A DNA stretch of 34,149 nt from Clostridia bacterium (GCA_017474045.1 JAFUHX010000003.1:1-34149), one strand, 5' to 3'; shown: positions 22,836 to 30,310, counted from the first letter of the stretch. A program made the numbers and translations. Notes: a model not told the origin generated them from the sequence alone.

Positions 22836-22851
22836 GTGAGTGACCACTCAC
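22836..22851. promoter_or_regulatory. Palindromic operator at the transcription start
   Basis: GTGAGTG-AC-CACTCAC is a perfect 7-bp inverted repeat with a 2-bp centre, starting 10 nt after the -10 box, so it covers about +5 to +20. Its size and half-site resemble TetR-family operators. No TetR-like regulator gene is in the window. Confidence 0.75.
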
Positions 22852-22891
22852 CCAAGATTATCTTTAAGAAATATATTTAGGAGGATTTATC

Positions 22892-24370
22892 ATGGACACA
22901 AGATTCGCTATCCAGGAATATCTTGACGCTCAGGCAGTAACCAAGAAGCTGGATTATCTCATCAGCCAACCCATCTACACAATCAAACCCGACGTTCTTG
23001 CAAAATACGAAGAAGAATATTTTGAAAAGAAATGTTCAAAATCAAAGGAAATGATTGCTGAAGCTAAGCAGATCATTCCCGGCGGTGTTCAACACAACCT
23101 CGCTTTCAACTATCCGTTCCCCCTTGTTTTCACAAAGGCAGACGGCGCAAAACTCTATGATATCGACGGAAACGAATATTACGACTTCCTTCAGGCAGGT
23201 GGCCCCACCGTTCTTGGCTCAAACCCCAAGGTAGTCAGAGATCAGGTTATTGACCTTCTCAACACCTGCGGTCCTTCAACCGGACTTTTCCATGAATTTG
23301 AATATAAGCTTGCTAAGAAAATTTCCGACAGCATGCCCACAGTTGATATGTTCCGTATGCTCGGTTCAGGAACAGAAGCTTGTATGGTAGCTTGCCGTGT
23401 TGCAAGACTTGCCACAAAGAAAAAGCATATTCTCAAAATGGGCGGCGCATACCACGGCTGGTCAGATCAGCTTGGCTACGGAATCCGTGTTCCCGGCTCA
23501 AAATTCACTCAGGCAAGCGGTGTTCCCATCCGTCTTATGAGAGATACTCAGGAATTCTTCCCCAACGATCTTAACGACCTTGAAAAGAAGCTTCGCAGAA
23601 ATCAGCTCAACGGCGGAACTGCTGCTGTTTTCATTGAACCCGTTGGTCCCGAAAGCGGAACTCGTCCTCTTGACAAAGACTTCAACAAAGGCGTTGAAAG
23701 ACTTTGCCGCAAATATGGCGCTCTTCTTATTTTTGATGAGGTTGTTACAGGCTTCCGTATCGGTATGTCCGGCGCTCAGGGCTATTATGGCGTTGAACCC
23801 GACCTCACCATCTTCGGCAAGGTAATCGCCGGCGGATATCCCGGTGCAGGCGGTATCGGCGGTAAGAGAGAATACATGAAATACATGGGCGCAGGCCTTG
23901 ACGCAAGCGGAATGAAAATTAAAAAGGCATTCTGCGGCGGTACTATGGCTGCAACTCCTCTTTCATGCGTTGCAGGTTACTATACTCTTGAAGAAATCGA
24001 CAAGCAGAACGCTTGCTACAAAGCCGGTATCATGGGCGACAGAATCACTGCCGGTCTCAACCAGATTATCGACAAATATAACCTTCCCTTCGTAGCATTC
24101 AACCAAGGCTCAATCTGCCACATGGAAACTGTTGGAACAATGCACTTCTCAATCGACTGGAGCAAGCCCTGGCAGATTCCTGCTGTTCTTAAGGCTACCA
24201 GCGAACGTAAAGAAGAAATGACACACATGGGTGCTGCATACATGGCTGAAGGTCTTGTTACTCTTGCAGGTTCTCGTCTTTACACTTCAGCAGCATACAC
24301 AGAAGAAATGATCGACGACGCTCTTTCACGTTTCGACAAAGTATTCGCAAATGTTGCTAAAAAGGCATAA
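22892..24370 (+). CDS. Class III PLP aminotransferase (glutamate-1-semialdehyde aminotransferase-like)
   Basis: This 492-residue fold-type I PLP enzyme belongs to the class III aminotransferase family. Visible features are GSGTEA (158-163, phosphate binding), YHGW (187-190), FDEVVTGFR with the pyridine-binding Asp282, and the Schiff-base lysine Lys310 in TIFGKVIAGGYPGAG. The GGYP..GG context and the early IPGGVQHNL resemble glutamate-1-semialdehyde 2,1-aminomutase (HemL), but no heme gene is nearby and the roughly 60-residue N-terminal extension is unusual for HemL. It is therefore better called a HemL-like transaminase or mutase of unknown substrate. AGGAGG precedes the ATG. It is the first gene of an operon with a class II aldolase, so the pair may make or break an amino- or keto-acid. 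Strong promoter and codon bias suggest high expression. Confidence 0.88.
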   Translation: MDTRFAIQEYLDAQAVTKKLDYLISQPIYTIKPDVLAKYEEEYFEKKCSKSKEMIAEAKQIIPGGVQHNLAFNYPFPLVFTKADGAKLYDIDGNEYYDFLQAGGPTVLGSNPKVVRDQVIDLLNTCGPSTGLFHEFEYKLAKKISDSMPTVDMFRMLGSGTEACMVACRVARLATKKKHILKMGGAYHGWSDQLGYGIRVPGSKFTQASGVPIRLMRDTQEFFPNDLNDLEKKLRRNQLNGGTAAVFIEPVGPESGTRPLDKDFNKGVERLCRKYGALLIFDEVVTGFRIGMSGAQGYYGVEPDLTIFGKVIAGGYPGAGGIGGKREYMKYMGAGLDASGMKIKKAFCGGTMAATPLSCVAGYYTLEEIDKQNACYKAGIMGDRITAGLNQIIDKYNLPFVAFNQGSICHMETVGTMHFSIDWSKPWQIPAVLKATSERKEEMTHMGAAYMAEGLVTLAGSRLYTSAAYTEEMIDDALSRFDKVFANVAKKA

Positions 24371-24388
24371 TTTAACCTGACTGACTGA

Positions 24389-24414
24389 GGGCAGACAACA
24401 CTGTCTGCCCTTTT
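24389..24414 (+). terminator. Terminator-like hairpin inside the operon
   Basis: GGGCAGACA (24389-24397) pairs with TGTCTGCCC (24402-24410), followed only by TTTTAATG. The short T-run suggests partial termination, reducing aldolase expression relative to the aminotransferase. Confidence 0.75.
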
Positions 24415-24442
24415 AATGATTTTAAGAAAGAAGGTTGCTTTT

Positions 24443-25657
24443 ATGGATATTCAAAAAGCGAAAGAAATTGTTGTTGAAGCCGGCAAACAGCTCGTTTCTT
24501 CAGGTCTTATTGCAAGAACCTGGGGCAATGTCAGCTGCAGAGTTGATGACAAAACCTTTGTTATCACTCCCAGCGGAAGAGCCTATGAAACTCTCACTCC
24601 CGACGAAGTTGTTCTTGTTAACATGGCTGACCTCTCTTATGAAGGAAACATCAAGCCCTCCAGCGAAAAGGGAATTCACGCTTCATGCTATATGCTTCGT
24701 CCCGACTGCAATTTCGTAATTCATACTCACCAAACAAACGCTTCTATTGTCAGCGCTCTCGGCTGTGACATCAACAACATCGAAGGCGAAAGCAAAGAAA
24801 TTATCGGCGATAACATTCCCGTTTCTGCCTATGGTCTTTCAGGAACAGGAACCCTTCGCAAAAATGTTATTAAAGCTATTAAGCGTTCAGATTCAAAAGC
24901 CGTTATTATGAAAAACCACGGCGCAGTTTGTCTCGGAGCCGATTATGACGACGCTTTCAAGGTTGCCTCTGAGGTTGAAAAGGTTTGCGCTGAATATGTT
25001 TTCACAAGATATTCTTCACTCACCGGAAAAGTTACTTCAACCTTTACCGATGTTTTTGAATATGTTGCCGATTTGAAACAGAGAGCAAATGACGTTCCCG
25101 ACGTTACAGCTTATGACAGCTCAAGAAACGGAAACATCATCACAATTAAAGACAAAGACGGCAACGAAGCCGTTACAATGGGTCTCAAAAAGGAGCAGAT
25201 TATTCTTGGCGAAAGAATTCCCTCTGAGGCTGATATGCACCTTGCAATCTACAGAGAGCGCCAGGATATCAACTATATTATTCACTCAGATGATGAATCA
25301 ATTGTTGCCGCATCAAAGGTTGTTAAAAAGAAGCTCAGACCTCTCATTGATGACTTTGCTCAGATTGCCGGCGTAACAATTCAGAATGTTGAATTCAATC
25401 CCAACGACACAATCAAAACCTCAAAGAAGGTTGTTAAGGCTCTTGGCAAAAACAAAACAGTTGCCCTCATCAGAAATAACGGCGCTGTTTGCTGCGGAAG
25501 CAACGAAGACGAAGCCTCTGCTTCAGAAATTGTTGCTGCTAAGAACTGCAAAACCTTTGTTGCAACTCAGCTTTTCGACAAAGCAAAATATGTTGGCAGG
25601 GTTGACGCTCTTCTTGAAAACGTTGTTTACAGACTCAAATATTCAAAGCAAAAATAA
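24443..25657 (+). CDS. Tandem class II aldolase/adducin-domain protein
   Basis: This 404-residue protein is made of two class II aldolase domains. The first (1-195) has the full active site: GNVSCR, ITPSGRAYE, SSEKGIHASCY, zinc ligands in HTHQ (His94, His96) and KNHGAV (His159). The second (about 215-404) keeps the fold (IPSEADMHLAIY, IIHSDDESIVAA, RNNGAVCCG) but has lost the second His of HTH and the distal His, so it is unlikely to bind zinc normally. Single-domain members have about 210 residues. The start at 24443 follows AAGG at 8 nt; an upstream ATG at 24416 lies in the terminator region. Partnered with a PLP enzyme, it probably acts in aldol cleavage or formation of a small aldehyde. 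The substrate is unknown. Confidence 0.87.
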   Translation: MDIQKAKEIVVEAGKQLVSSGLIARTWGNVSCRVDDKTFVITPSGRAYETLTPDEVVLVNMADLSYEGNIKPSSEKGIHASCYMLRPDCNFVIHTHQTNASIVSALGCDINNIEGESKEIIGDNIPVSAYGLSGTGTLRKNVIKAIKRSDSKAVIMKNHGAVCLGADYDDAFKVASEVEKVCAEYVFTRYSSLTGKVTSTFTDVFEYVADLKQRANDVPDVTAYDSSRNGNIITIKDKDGNEAVTMGLKKEQIILGERIPSEADMHLAIYRERQDINYIIHSDDESIVAASKVVKKKLRPLIDDFAQIAGVTIQNVEFNPNDTIKTSKKVVKALGKNKTVALIRNNGAVCCGSNEDEASASEIVAAKNCKTFVATQLFDKAKYVGRVDALLENVVYRLKYSKQK

Positions 25658-25670
25658 CAAAAGTATAAAA

Positions 25671-25701
25671 GAAAATCCCGAAATCAGATTTCGGGATTTT
25701 C
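25671..25701. terminator. Bidirectional terminator overlapping the GtrA stop
   Basis: GAAAATCCCGAAAT (25671-25684) pairs with ATTTCGGGATTTTC (25688-25701), with T-runs on both strands. The GtrA stop codon (25684-25686) lies at the hairpin tip, so the last GtrA residues (ENPEI) are encoded by the stem. Confidence 0.9.
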
Positions 25702-26181
25702 TTTATTGTTTGAAGTTTTTTCTTTTTTTCTGAAAATCAGGAGCTTGCTGAGAACATAGTTAATAGCCACAACCAAAACTCCGATAATCATTTTCGCCGT
25801 CATCAGACCGCTGAATTTAACAATTATAAAATCAAAAACTCTCTCTTTAAAGCCAAGCGCTTCCATAAGAAGCCACAGGCTTCCCTGCTCAACAAAATAA
25901 GAAAAAATTCTTGCTGAGAAAAAGGAAGGAATTTCTTTTTTCAAAACGGAAACACTCCAGCTTTTGCTTTCAAAAACAAAAATTTTGTTTGTTATATAAG
26001 CAAAGCTGACTGAAAAAAGCCATGAAGCTGTATTTGAAACAAGATAGAGGTCTTTTCCTAAAATAACATCAAATATTTTCAGCGAAGCAAAGCTGACAAC
26101 TGTGGTAAGCAAGCCGAAAAGCAAATATAAAATTGTTTCCTTGTTTATAAATGCCTTAATCAGTTTAATAATCTTATGCAT
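25684..26181 (-). CDS. GtrA family membrane protein
   Basis: This 165-residue protein has four membrane segments (starting ETILYLLFGLLTTVVSFASL) and GtrA-family features: NTASWLFSVSFAYITNKIFVF in the second segment, and NYVLSKLLIFR at the end. GtrA proteins are thought to move lipid-linked sugars across the membrane for surface glycan decoration. The ATG at 26181 overlaps the stop region of the PAP2 gene (8-nt overlap) and has AGAAGGCAGAG upstream. A longer reading frame from 26259 lies inside the PAP2 gene and is not chosen. Pairing with a PAP2 phosphatase suggests polyprenyl-phosphate recycling. Confidence 0.9.
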   Translation of the reverse strand: MHKIIKLIKAFINKETILYLLFGLLTTVVSFASLKIFDVILGKDLYLVSNTASWLFSVSFAYITNKIFVFESKSWSVSVLKKEIPSFFSARIFSYFVEQGSLWLLMEALGFKERVFDFIIVKFSGLMTAKMIIGVLVVAINYVLSKLLIFRKKEKTSNNKENPEI

Positions 26182-26878
26182 TCTCTGCCTTCTTTGGTTT
26201 AATTTTTTCCATAACCTTGTCAATAATCTTATCAACAACAGGGAAAAGGAATTTAACAATCAAAACGCCTATAAGTGCATAAACAACACCAACGATTGCG
26301 CCGGCGATTACGTCTGTGCAATAATGAACTTCAACATAAATTCTTGAGAAGCCCATCAGGAAGGCAAAAATTGTTCCGGGAATACCGATTTTTTTGTTAT
26401 ACCACAAAGCTGCAACCATTGCTGCGAAAGCAGAAGATGTGTGACCTGAGGGGAAAGACCAGCTTGAAGGCATGTGAACGATATCAGGGAAACGATATGT
26501 ATCAACCCACTCAGCTGCAAGCTCGGGAAGATTTTTAACATTTTCGGCGCATTTTTCATAAAGCACTTCAAAATATTTGTGGTCAGCGGGAATAGCATCG
26601 GGGCTGAACACAAAGAAGGGTCTTGGTCTTGCAAAAAGCTCTTTGAGAATCAGGTTGTTACCAACCTCCATTACAAGAAGGGCAACAAGCATAGCAAGGC
26701 CGACCTTGCGGAATTTCTTTGTAATAAGGAAAATGAGTCCCAGAAGAATGAAAAGAATTCCGTCGTCACCAAGAGTTGTTATGATTTTGAAAATCATGTT
26801 AAGAACGGGGTTCTGAATTGACTGAACCCATTCAAAAACGCTGAGATCAAAATTTAAAAAACTACTGAAGATATCCAT
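26174..26878 (-). CDS. PAP2 family membrane phosphatase
   Basis: This 234-residue protein has about six membrane segments and the full PAP2 signature: KELFARPRP (79-87), FPSGHTS with catalytic His146, and SRIYVEVHYCTD (178-189) with His185 and Asp189. It should dephosphorylate undecaprenyl pyrophosphate or a similar lipid phosphate at the outer face. Between motifs 1 and 2 lies an extended outer loop of about 55 residues rich in charged and Pro residues. AAAGGAG precedes the ATG. It is followed by GtrA in an overlapping arrangement. Confidence 0.93.
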   Translation of the reverse strand: MDIFSSFLNFDLSVFEWVQSIQNPVLNMIFKIITTLGDDGILFILLGLIFLITKKFRKVGLAMLVALLVMEVGNNLILKELFARPRPFFVFSPDAIPADHKYFEVLYEKCAENVKNLPELAAEWVDTYRFPDIVHMPSSWSFPSGHTSSAFAAMVAALWYNKKIGIPGTIFAFLMGFSRIYVEVHYCTDVIAGAIVGVVYALIGVLIVKFLFPVVDKIIDKVMEKIKPKKAENA

Positions 26879-26930
26879 TATAACTCTCCTTTCTGAAAAT
26901 TTTTATAATCAGCGGCCAAAGCCGTCAGAT

Positions 26931-27587
26931 TCAGATTTCAAACAGCTTTTTCAGCTGTTTCGAAGCGCTCCCTACAGTCAGGGCAACAACTGTGTCGCCG
27001 GCCATAAGAATGCTGTTTCCTCGGGGAATCATAAAAATTCCGCCGCGTTTCATATAAACAAGAACGCAGTCTTCCGGAACATCAAGCTCCATAACCTTTT
27101 TTCCGCTTTTTGACCATTTTAGCGGAATATCATATTCGCTGATTACGGCGTTACTGCTTCCGATGTCGGCAATAAGCTGAACCTGCGCTCCGTCAATTTC
27201 ATGCTCAATAAGCTGAGTCATAAGCTTCGTTGTGTCAAGAACAATGTCAATTCCCAGCTTTTTCATCAAAGCAACATTTTTGTTGTTGTTAATTTTTGAA
27301 ATAGTGCGCTTAACGTTAAATTGCTTTTTGGCAATTTCGCAGGCAATGAGGTTATCCTCATCCTTCCCCGTTGCCGCAATAAGAACCTCACACTTTCCCA
27401 CACCTGCGTTTGAAAGAGTTTCAAGTGTGGTTCCGTCACCGCAAAAAACGCCCACATCAAGCGTGGTTGCAATTTTTTCGCATCGATCCTTGTCTGAATC
27501 AATTATTTTAACATTATAGCCCGATTCAAGAAGATTTTTGGCAAGAAAGAAACCATGCCTTCCTGCTCCAACAATAATTATATTCAT
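26931..27587 (-). CDS. trkA: TrkA-type potassium uptake regulator
   Basis: This 218-residue protein has an N-terminal Rossmann TrkA_N domain with the glycine motif GAGRHG (7-12) and an acidic residue ending strand 2 (KIIDSD), then a TrkA_C domain (from about 140: IADIGSSNAVISEYDIP, GNSILMAGDTVVALT). It is a cytosolic NAD(H)/nucleotide-binding gating subunit for K+ uptake (Trk/Ktr). It lies 23 nt after a second TrkA gene. No trkH/ktrB membrane subunit is in the window, so the membrane partner must be elsewhere. Confidence 0.92.
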   Translation of the reverse strand: MNIIIVGAGRHGFFLAKNLLESGYNVKIIDSDKDRCEKIATTLDVGVFCGDGTTLETLSNAGVGKCEVLIAATGKDEDNLIACEIAKKQFNVKRTISKINNNKNVALMKKLGIDIVLDTTKLMTQLIEHEIDGAQVQLIADIGSSNAVISEYDIPLKWSKSGKKVMELDVPEDCVLVYMKRGGIFMIPRGNSILMAGDTVVALTVGSASKQLKKLFEI

Positions 27588-27610
27588 AAATTAAGCCTTT
27601 CAAAATCAGT

Positions 27611-28234
27611 TTATTGCCAGACAACAGAAAAAACAACAATATCTCCCTCGTCAACAATAAAATTTTCATTGTTTGCCAGAACGAGCTCTCCCGTTTCTTT
27701 AATCAGAGCAAAAACCATTTCGTTTTTTCTGCAAAAAATTTCGTTTGCCTCTTTTCCGAGAGTCTTTTTTCCTGCCTTTTCAAAAACGAACTGAACTGTG
27801 TTTCCCCCAAGCGTTATACTGCTGATTTCTTCGAAATCCTCTGTTACAATGTCAAAGAAAATATCGGTTTCGTGTCTGGTGGGGCAAACAGTTCGCAATC
27901 CAAACTTTCTGAAAACAGCCTCGCGGGCAGGGTCAAGAATCCGTGTGTAGATTTTTTCGGTTTCAAACTCAGTTTTTAACATCTGTGAAACCATAACGTT
28001 AATGTTGTCACTTTGAGTAACAACAACGGCAATGTCTGCGTTTTCACAGCCGGCATTTTTTAAAACATCAATGTCTGTTACCTCACCGCAGACAACAAGC
28101 CCTGAAAAATCTGAGGGAAGGCTTTCAAATTTTCTTTCGTCTTCGTCAACAATTGAAATGTCGAAGCCTCTTTCGTCAAGCTCTGCGGCTAGTCTTGCGC
28201 CGGTTTTTCCGCAGCCGATTATTATAACATTCAT
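27611..28234 (-). CDS. trkA: Second TrkA-type regulator
   Basis: This 207-residue protein has the same two-domain layout as its neighbour: GCGKTG (7-12), acidic end of strand 2 (SIVDED), and a TrkA_C domain (about 135-207, VFEKAGKKTLGKEANEI, VDEGDIVVFSV). Start chosen at the ATG at 28234 because AGGAGG lies 8 nt upstream; a longer frame to 28255 would begin before this site. The two TrkA proteins are diverged, so they may form a heteromeric gating ring or bind different nucleotides. Cotranscribed with the phosphoesterase gene. Confidence 0.9.
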   Translation of the reverse strand: MNVIIIGCGKTGARLAAELDERGFDISIVDEDERKFESLPSDFSGLVVCGEVTDIDVLKNAGCENADIAVVVTQSDNINVMVSQMLKTEFETEKIYTRILDPAREAVFRKFGLRTVCPTRHETDIFFDIVTEDFEEISSITLGGNTVQFVFEKAGKKTLGKEANEIFCRKNEMVFALIKETGELVLANNENFIVDEGDIVVFSVVWQ

Positions 28235-28255
28235 CAATTTGCCTCCTAAAATCAA

Positions 28256-28726
28256 TCACTCAAAAATTGAGCGAAAAGAAACATCAACAGCTCCCTTTTC
28301 AAGAGAAACAACAGCATATTTTCCACCGCATACAGCTCCGGGATTTATTAAATATACACCGGCTGAAGCATCTGTGTAAAAATCGCTTCGGTGGGTGTGT
28401 CCATAGAAAACAATATCTGCCCTGACAGAAAGAGCCAACTCAATCAGACCGTAATGCCAGCTTCTGACATTTTGCTTGTGGCCGTGAGTTGCAACGATTG
28501 TGTGGCCGCAAAGATATTTATATGCCTCGGTGTCTTTTTCAAAAGCGAAGTCGTTGTTTCCCTTAACACAAATAAAGCTTCTGTCGGGGTAATCACCTTT
28601 CACCTTTTCAATATCGGAAAGACCGTCACCAAGAAAGAAAATATATTTGCAGTCCTTTTCTTTTTCAATAGCTCTTTTCAAATAGGCAACGCTTGAATGA
28701 CTGTCTGACAAAACAAGAACCTCCAT
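28256..28726 (-). CDS. Metallophosphoesterase (YfcE/MJ0936 type)
   Basis: This 156-residue calcineurin-like phosphoesterase carries the full metal-binding set: SDSH (Asp8, His10), LGDGLSD, KGNND, ATHGHK and YGHTHRSD. The length fits the small YfcE/MJ0936 group with phosphodiesterase activity on small substrates. It is the first gene of the minus-strand run down to 25684 and lies 21 nt before the TrkA pair. Its promoter (TTGAAA, 17 nt, TAGAAT) overlaps the ribosome binding site of the divergent small-protein cassette. Confidence 0.93.
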   Translation of the reverse strand: MEVLVLSDSHSSVAYLKRAIEKEKDCKYIFFLGDGLSDIEKVKGDYPDRSFICVKGNNDFAFEKDTEAYKYLCGHTIVATHGHKQNVRSWHYGLIELALSVRADIVFYGHTHRSDFYTDASAGVYLINPGAVCGGKYAVVSLEKGAVDVSFRSIFE

Positions 28727-28767
28727 TCATAACACCGCCCTTTTCTTCATAATTATTATTAAGACTC

Positions 28768-28796
28768 ATTCTATCACAACTCGGGAGGTTTTTCAA
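28768..28796 (-). promoter_or_regulatory. Promoter of the phosphoesterase-TrkA operon
   Basis: On the minus strand: TTGAAA (28791-28796), a 17-nt spacer and TAGAAT (28768-28773) preceded by TGA (extended -10). The -35 overlaps the ATG of the divergent gene at 28796. Confidence 0.7.
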
Positions 28797-29035
28797 TGGA
28801 TAATAACATAAATCTTGACCCCAAACAAATTAAAAGTCTGATTGAAAAGCTGAAAAGCAGCGAAGGCTCTTCGCAGGAAGGGCTTGAAAAAATTGCCGGA
28901 GAATATCTTTCCCCTTCTCAGCTTGAAAGACTTAAAAACATTATGAACGACCCTCAGCTGATTAAATCAATTCTTTCTTCTCCTCAGGGAATGAAAATTC
29001 TCAAACAATTAAAGGGTGAAAGCAATGAATCTTGA
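28796..29035 (+). CDS. Small protein 1 of a three-gene cassette (79 aa)
   Basis: A soluble, helical, charged 79-residue protein with no motif I can assign with certainty. Pattern: LDPKQIKSLIEKLKSSEG, LSPSQLERLKNIMNDPQLIK, LSSPQGMKILKQLKG, which suggests three short helices with an SPxQ turn. GGGAGG lies 8 nt before the ATG. Its end overlaps the next gene by 11 nt, so the cassette is translationally coupled. The promoter is not clear. Confidence 0.75.
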   Translation: MDNNINLDPKQIKSLIEKLKSSEGSSQEGLEKIAGEYLSPSQLERLKNIMNDPQLIKSILSSPQGMKILKQLKGESNES

Positions 29036-29369
29036 CTCAATTAACGGCGAGGCTGTTTCTCAGCTTCTTTCTTCTCTCAGCGAAGAAGATATTGCCGGAC
29101 TTATGAATATGGCTCAATCTGTTTTTTCTTCTCAGACGCCGCCGAAAAAAGAAGAAAAAAAGAAAGAAGAGGGCTCCTTTGATTTTTCTTCCATTGCAAA
29201 AATCGCTTCGCTTATGGGCTTTTTATCAGGGGAAGAAAACGACCCTCGCTGCAATCTTCTTTCAGCCCTGAAGCCCCTTCTTTCAAAAGAAAAGCAATCA
29301 AAAGTTGACCAGGCAATAAAAATGCTTCATCTTATGGCGGTTTTGCCAAAGCTTAAAGAACTTAACTGA
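29025..29369 (+). CDS. Small protein 2 of the cassette (114 aa)
   Basis: A 114-residue protein starting at the ATG at 29025 (AAAGGG 8 nt upstream); a GTG 9 nt earlier lies in that ribosome binding site and is not chosen. The N-terminal helix (SQLLSSLSEEDIAGLMNMAQ) is followed by a Lys/Glu-rich linker, then a C-terminal block: DPRCNLLSALKPLLSKEKQS, KVDQAIKMLHLMAVLPKLKE. From memory, a block of the form DPR..LL.A.KP.LS..RQ.K.D.AI..L.L recurs in small clostridial proteins of unknown function. It has no membrane span. Confidence 0.75.
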   Translation: MNLDSINGEAVSQLLSSLSEEDIAGLMNMAQSVFSSQTPPKKEEKKKEEGSFDFSSIAKIASLMGFLSGEENDPRCNLLSALKPLLSKEKQSKVDQAIKMLHLMAVLPKLKELN

Positions 29370-29379
29370 GGTGACAAAA

Positions 29380-29751
29380 ATGGCAGAAATAAATTCTTCT
29401 TCTGATTTTATAAAAATGCAGGAGCAGGCAATTAAACGGGTTCGCGAAATGCACCGGAAGTCTCAGGCTTCCGCTGAAGAAAAAACTCCGCCCGAAATAA
29501 AAAGCAACAAAGCCGAAGACGCTCCTGAAAAAGAAAAGCCGAAAGAAAAACCTCCAATTATCATACCCCAAAAGCCTTCTGAGGCAAAAACCAAAACCGA
29601 TTTTGAAAAAAAGAGAGAAGATCATAATCCCTTTAGCGCTCTTTTAAACCTCGACGCCGACAAAAGCCTTGTTTTGCCTCTTTTGCTGTTTCTTGGAAAA
29701 GAGGGCGTTGACGATATGCTTCTTCTTGCCCTTCTCTACATAATGTCTTGA
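29380..29751 (+). CDS. Small protein 3 of the cassette (123 aa)
   Basis: A 123-residue protein: N-terminal helix (SSDFIKMQEQAIKRVREM), long Pro/Lys/Glu-rich disordered middle (30-90), and a C-terminal hydrophobic block (LDADKSLVLPLLLFLGKEG, VDDMLLLALLYIMS) that could be a membrane or lipid-contacting hairpin. GAGGTG lies 6 nt before the ATG, 10 nt after the previous gene. The layout (anchored tail plus disordered linker) suggests tethering of the other two small proteins. Function unknown. Confidence 0.75.
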   Translation: MAEINSSSDFIKMQEQAIKRVREMHRKSQASAEEKTPPEIKSNKAEDAPEKEKPKEKPPIIIPQKPSEAKTKTDFEKKREDHNPFSALLNLDADKSLVLPLLLFLGKEGVDDMLLLALLYIMS

Positions 29752-29776
29752 CAAAATTAATTTGTTGCTTTAATAT
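29748..29776 (+). promoter_or_regulatory. Promoter of the TSCPD gene
   Basis: TTGACA (29748-29753), overlapping the preceding stop codon, a 17-nt spacer and TAATAT (29771-29776). Confidence 0.82.
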
Positions 29777-29810
29777 ATTTCGGTGATAATAAAACCAAGG
29801 AGTGTTATTG

Positions 29811-30059
29811 ATGTTTGAATATAAAACAAAAGGTGTTTGCGCCAGAAGAATTTTTGTTGAGCTTGACGGAAACGTTGTTAAAAGCGTTAAATTTGAAGGC
29901 GGTTGCAACGGAAACACCAAGGGAATTTCAAAGCTTGTTGAGGGAATGACCGTTGAAGAGGTTGTTGACCGTCTGACAGGAATCGGTTGCGGCTTTAAAG
30001 CAACTTCTTGCCCCGATCAGCTGGCAAAAGCAGTTTCAATGGCTTATAACAACGGATAA
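29811..30059 (+). CDS. TSCPD domain protein (TIGR03905 family)
   Basis: An 82-residue protein that matches the TIGR03905 TSCPD family: EYKTKGVCARR, VKFEGGCNGNTKGISKLVEG and the name-giving TSCPDQLAKAV at the C-terminus. The domain is related to the C-terminal part of some ribonucleotide reductases; the role of the stand-alone form is unknown. It keeps four cysteines that could bind a metal. Start at the ATG at 29811, with AAGGAG 8 nt upstream. Own promoter, single gene. Confidence 0.93.
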   Translation: MFEYKTKGVCARRIFVELDGNVVKSVKFEGGCNGNTKGISKLVEGMTVEEVVDRLTGIGCGFKATSCPDQLAKAVSMAYNNG

Positions 30060-30114
30060 AAGACCTTTATTTTTGTGAATATTATCTAAATTTTTAATAA
30101 AAGTGTTTTCATTG

Positions 30115-30143
30115 TTGATTTTGGAATAAAAATTATATATAAT
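30115..30143 (+). promoter_or_regulatory. Promoter of the lysine riboswitch unit
   Basis: TTGATT (30115-30120), a 17-nt spacer and TATAAT (30138-30143). Transcription should start near 30150, at the 5' edge of the riboswitch. Confidence 0.9.
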
Positions 30144-30152
30144 CAAAGTTAA

Positions 30153-30310
30153 GATAGAGGCGCAGGTTTTATCAGTACGTTTCGGGAGCTGCTCAGACAG
30201 CTGTGAATGTTGCGGAAAGGAAAATCTGCCGAAGCCGGAATTTTCTGTGAAGTTCTGAGCTGGCAAGCAAAAGAAGATTTTGTTTGCTGTCGCATCTGCG
30301 GAGGGCTATC
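30153..30310 (+). ncRNA. Lysine riboswitch (L box)
   Basis: The P1 stem GATAG (30153-30157) pairs with CTATC (30306-30310). Between lie the conserved core blocks in L-box order: AGAGGCGCA near the 5' end, GGAAAGG, GCCGAAGCC, GAGCTGGC, CTGTCGCA and TGCGGAGGGCTATC at the 3' end. Size (about 160 nt), order and spacing match a five-helix L box. It directly precedes a terminator and an NhaC-type transporter gene, so lysine binding should stop transporter transcription. Confidence 0.94.

Noticed and set aside
22892-24370. Naming the aminotransferase hemL
   Set aside because: Long N-terminal extension, no heme genes nearby and an aldolase partner argue for a different substrate.
29362-29625. Minus-strand frame rich in Phe and Arg opposite small protein 3
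   Set aside because: Composition is simply the complement of the Lys/Glu-rich linker; no start signal.
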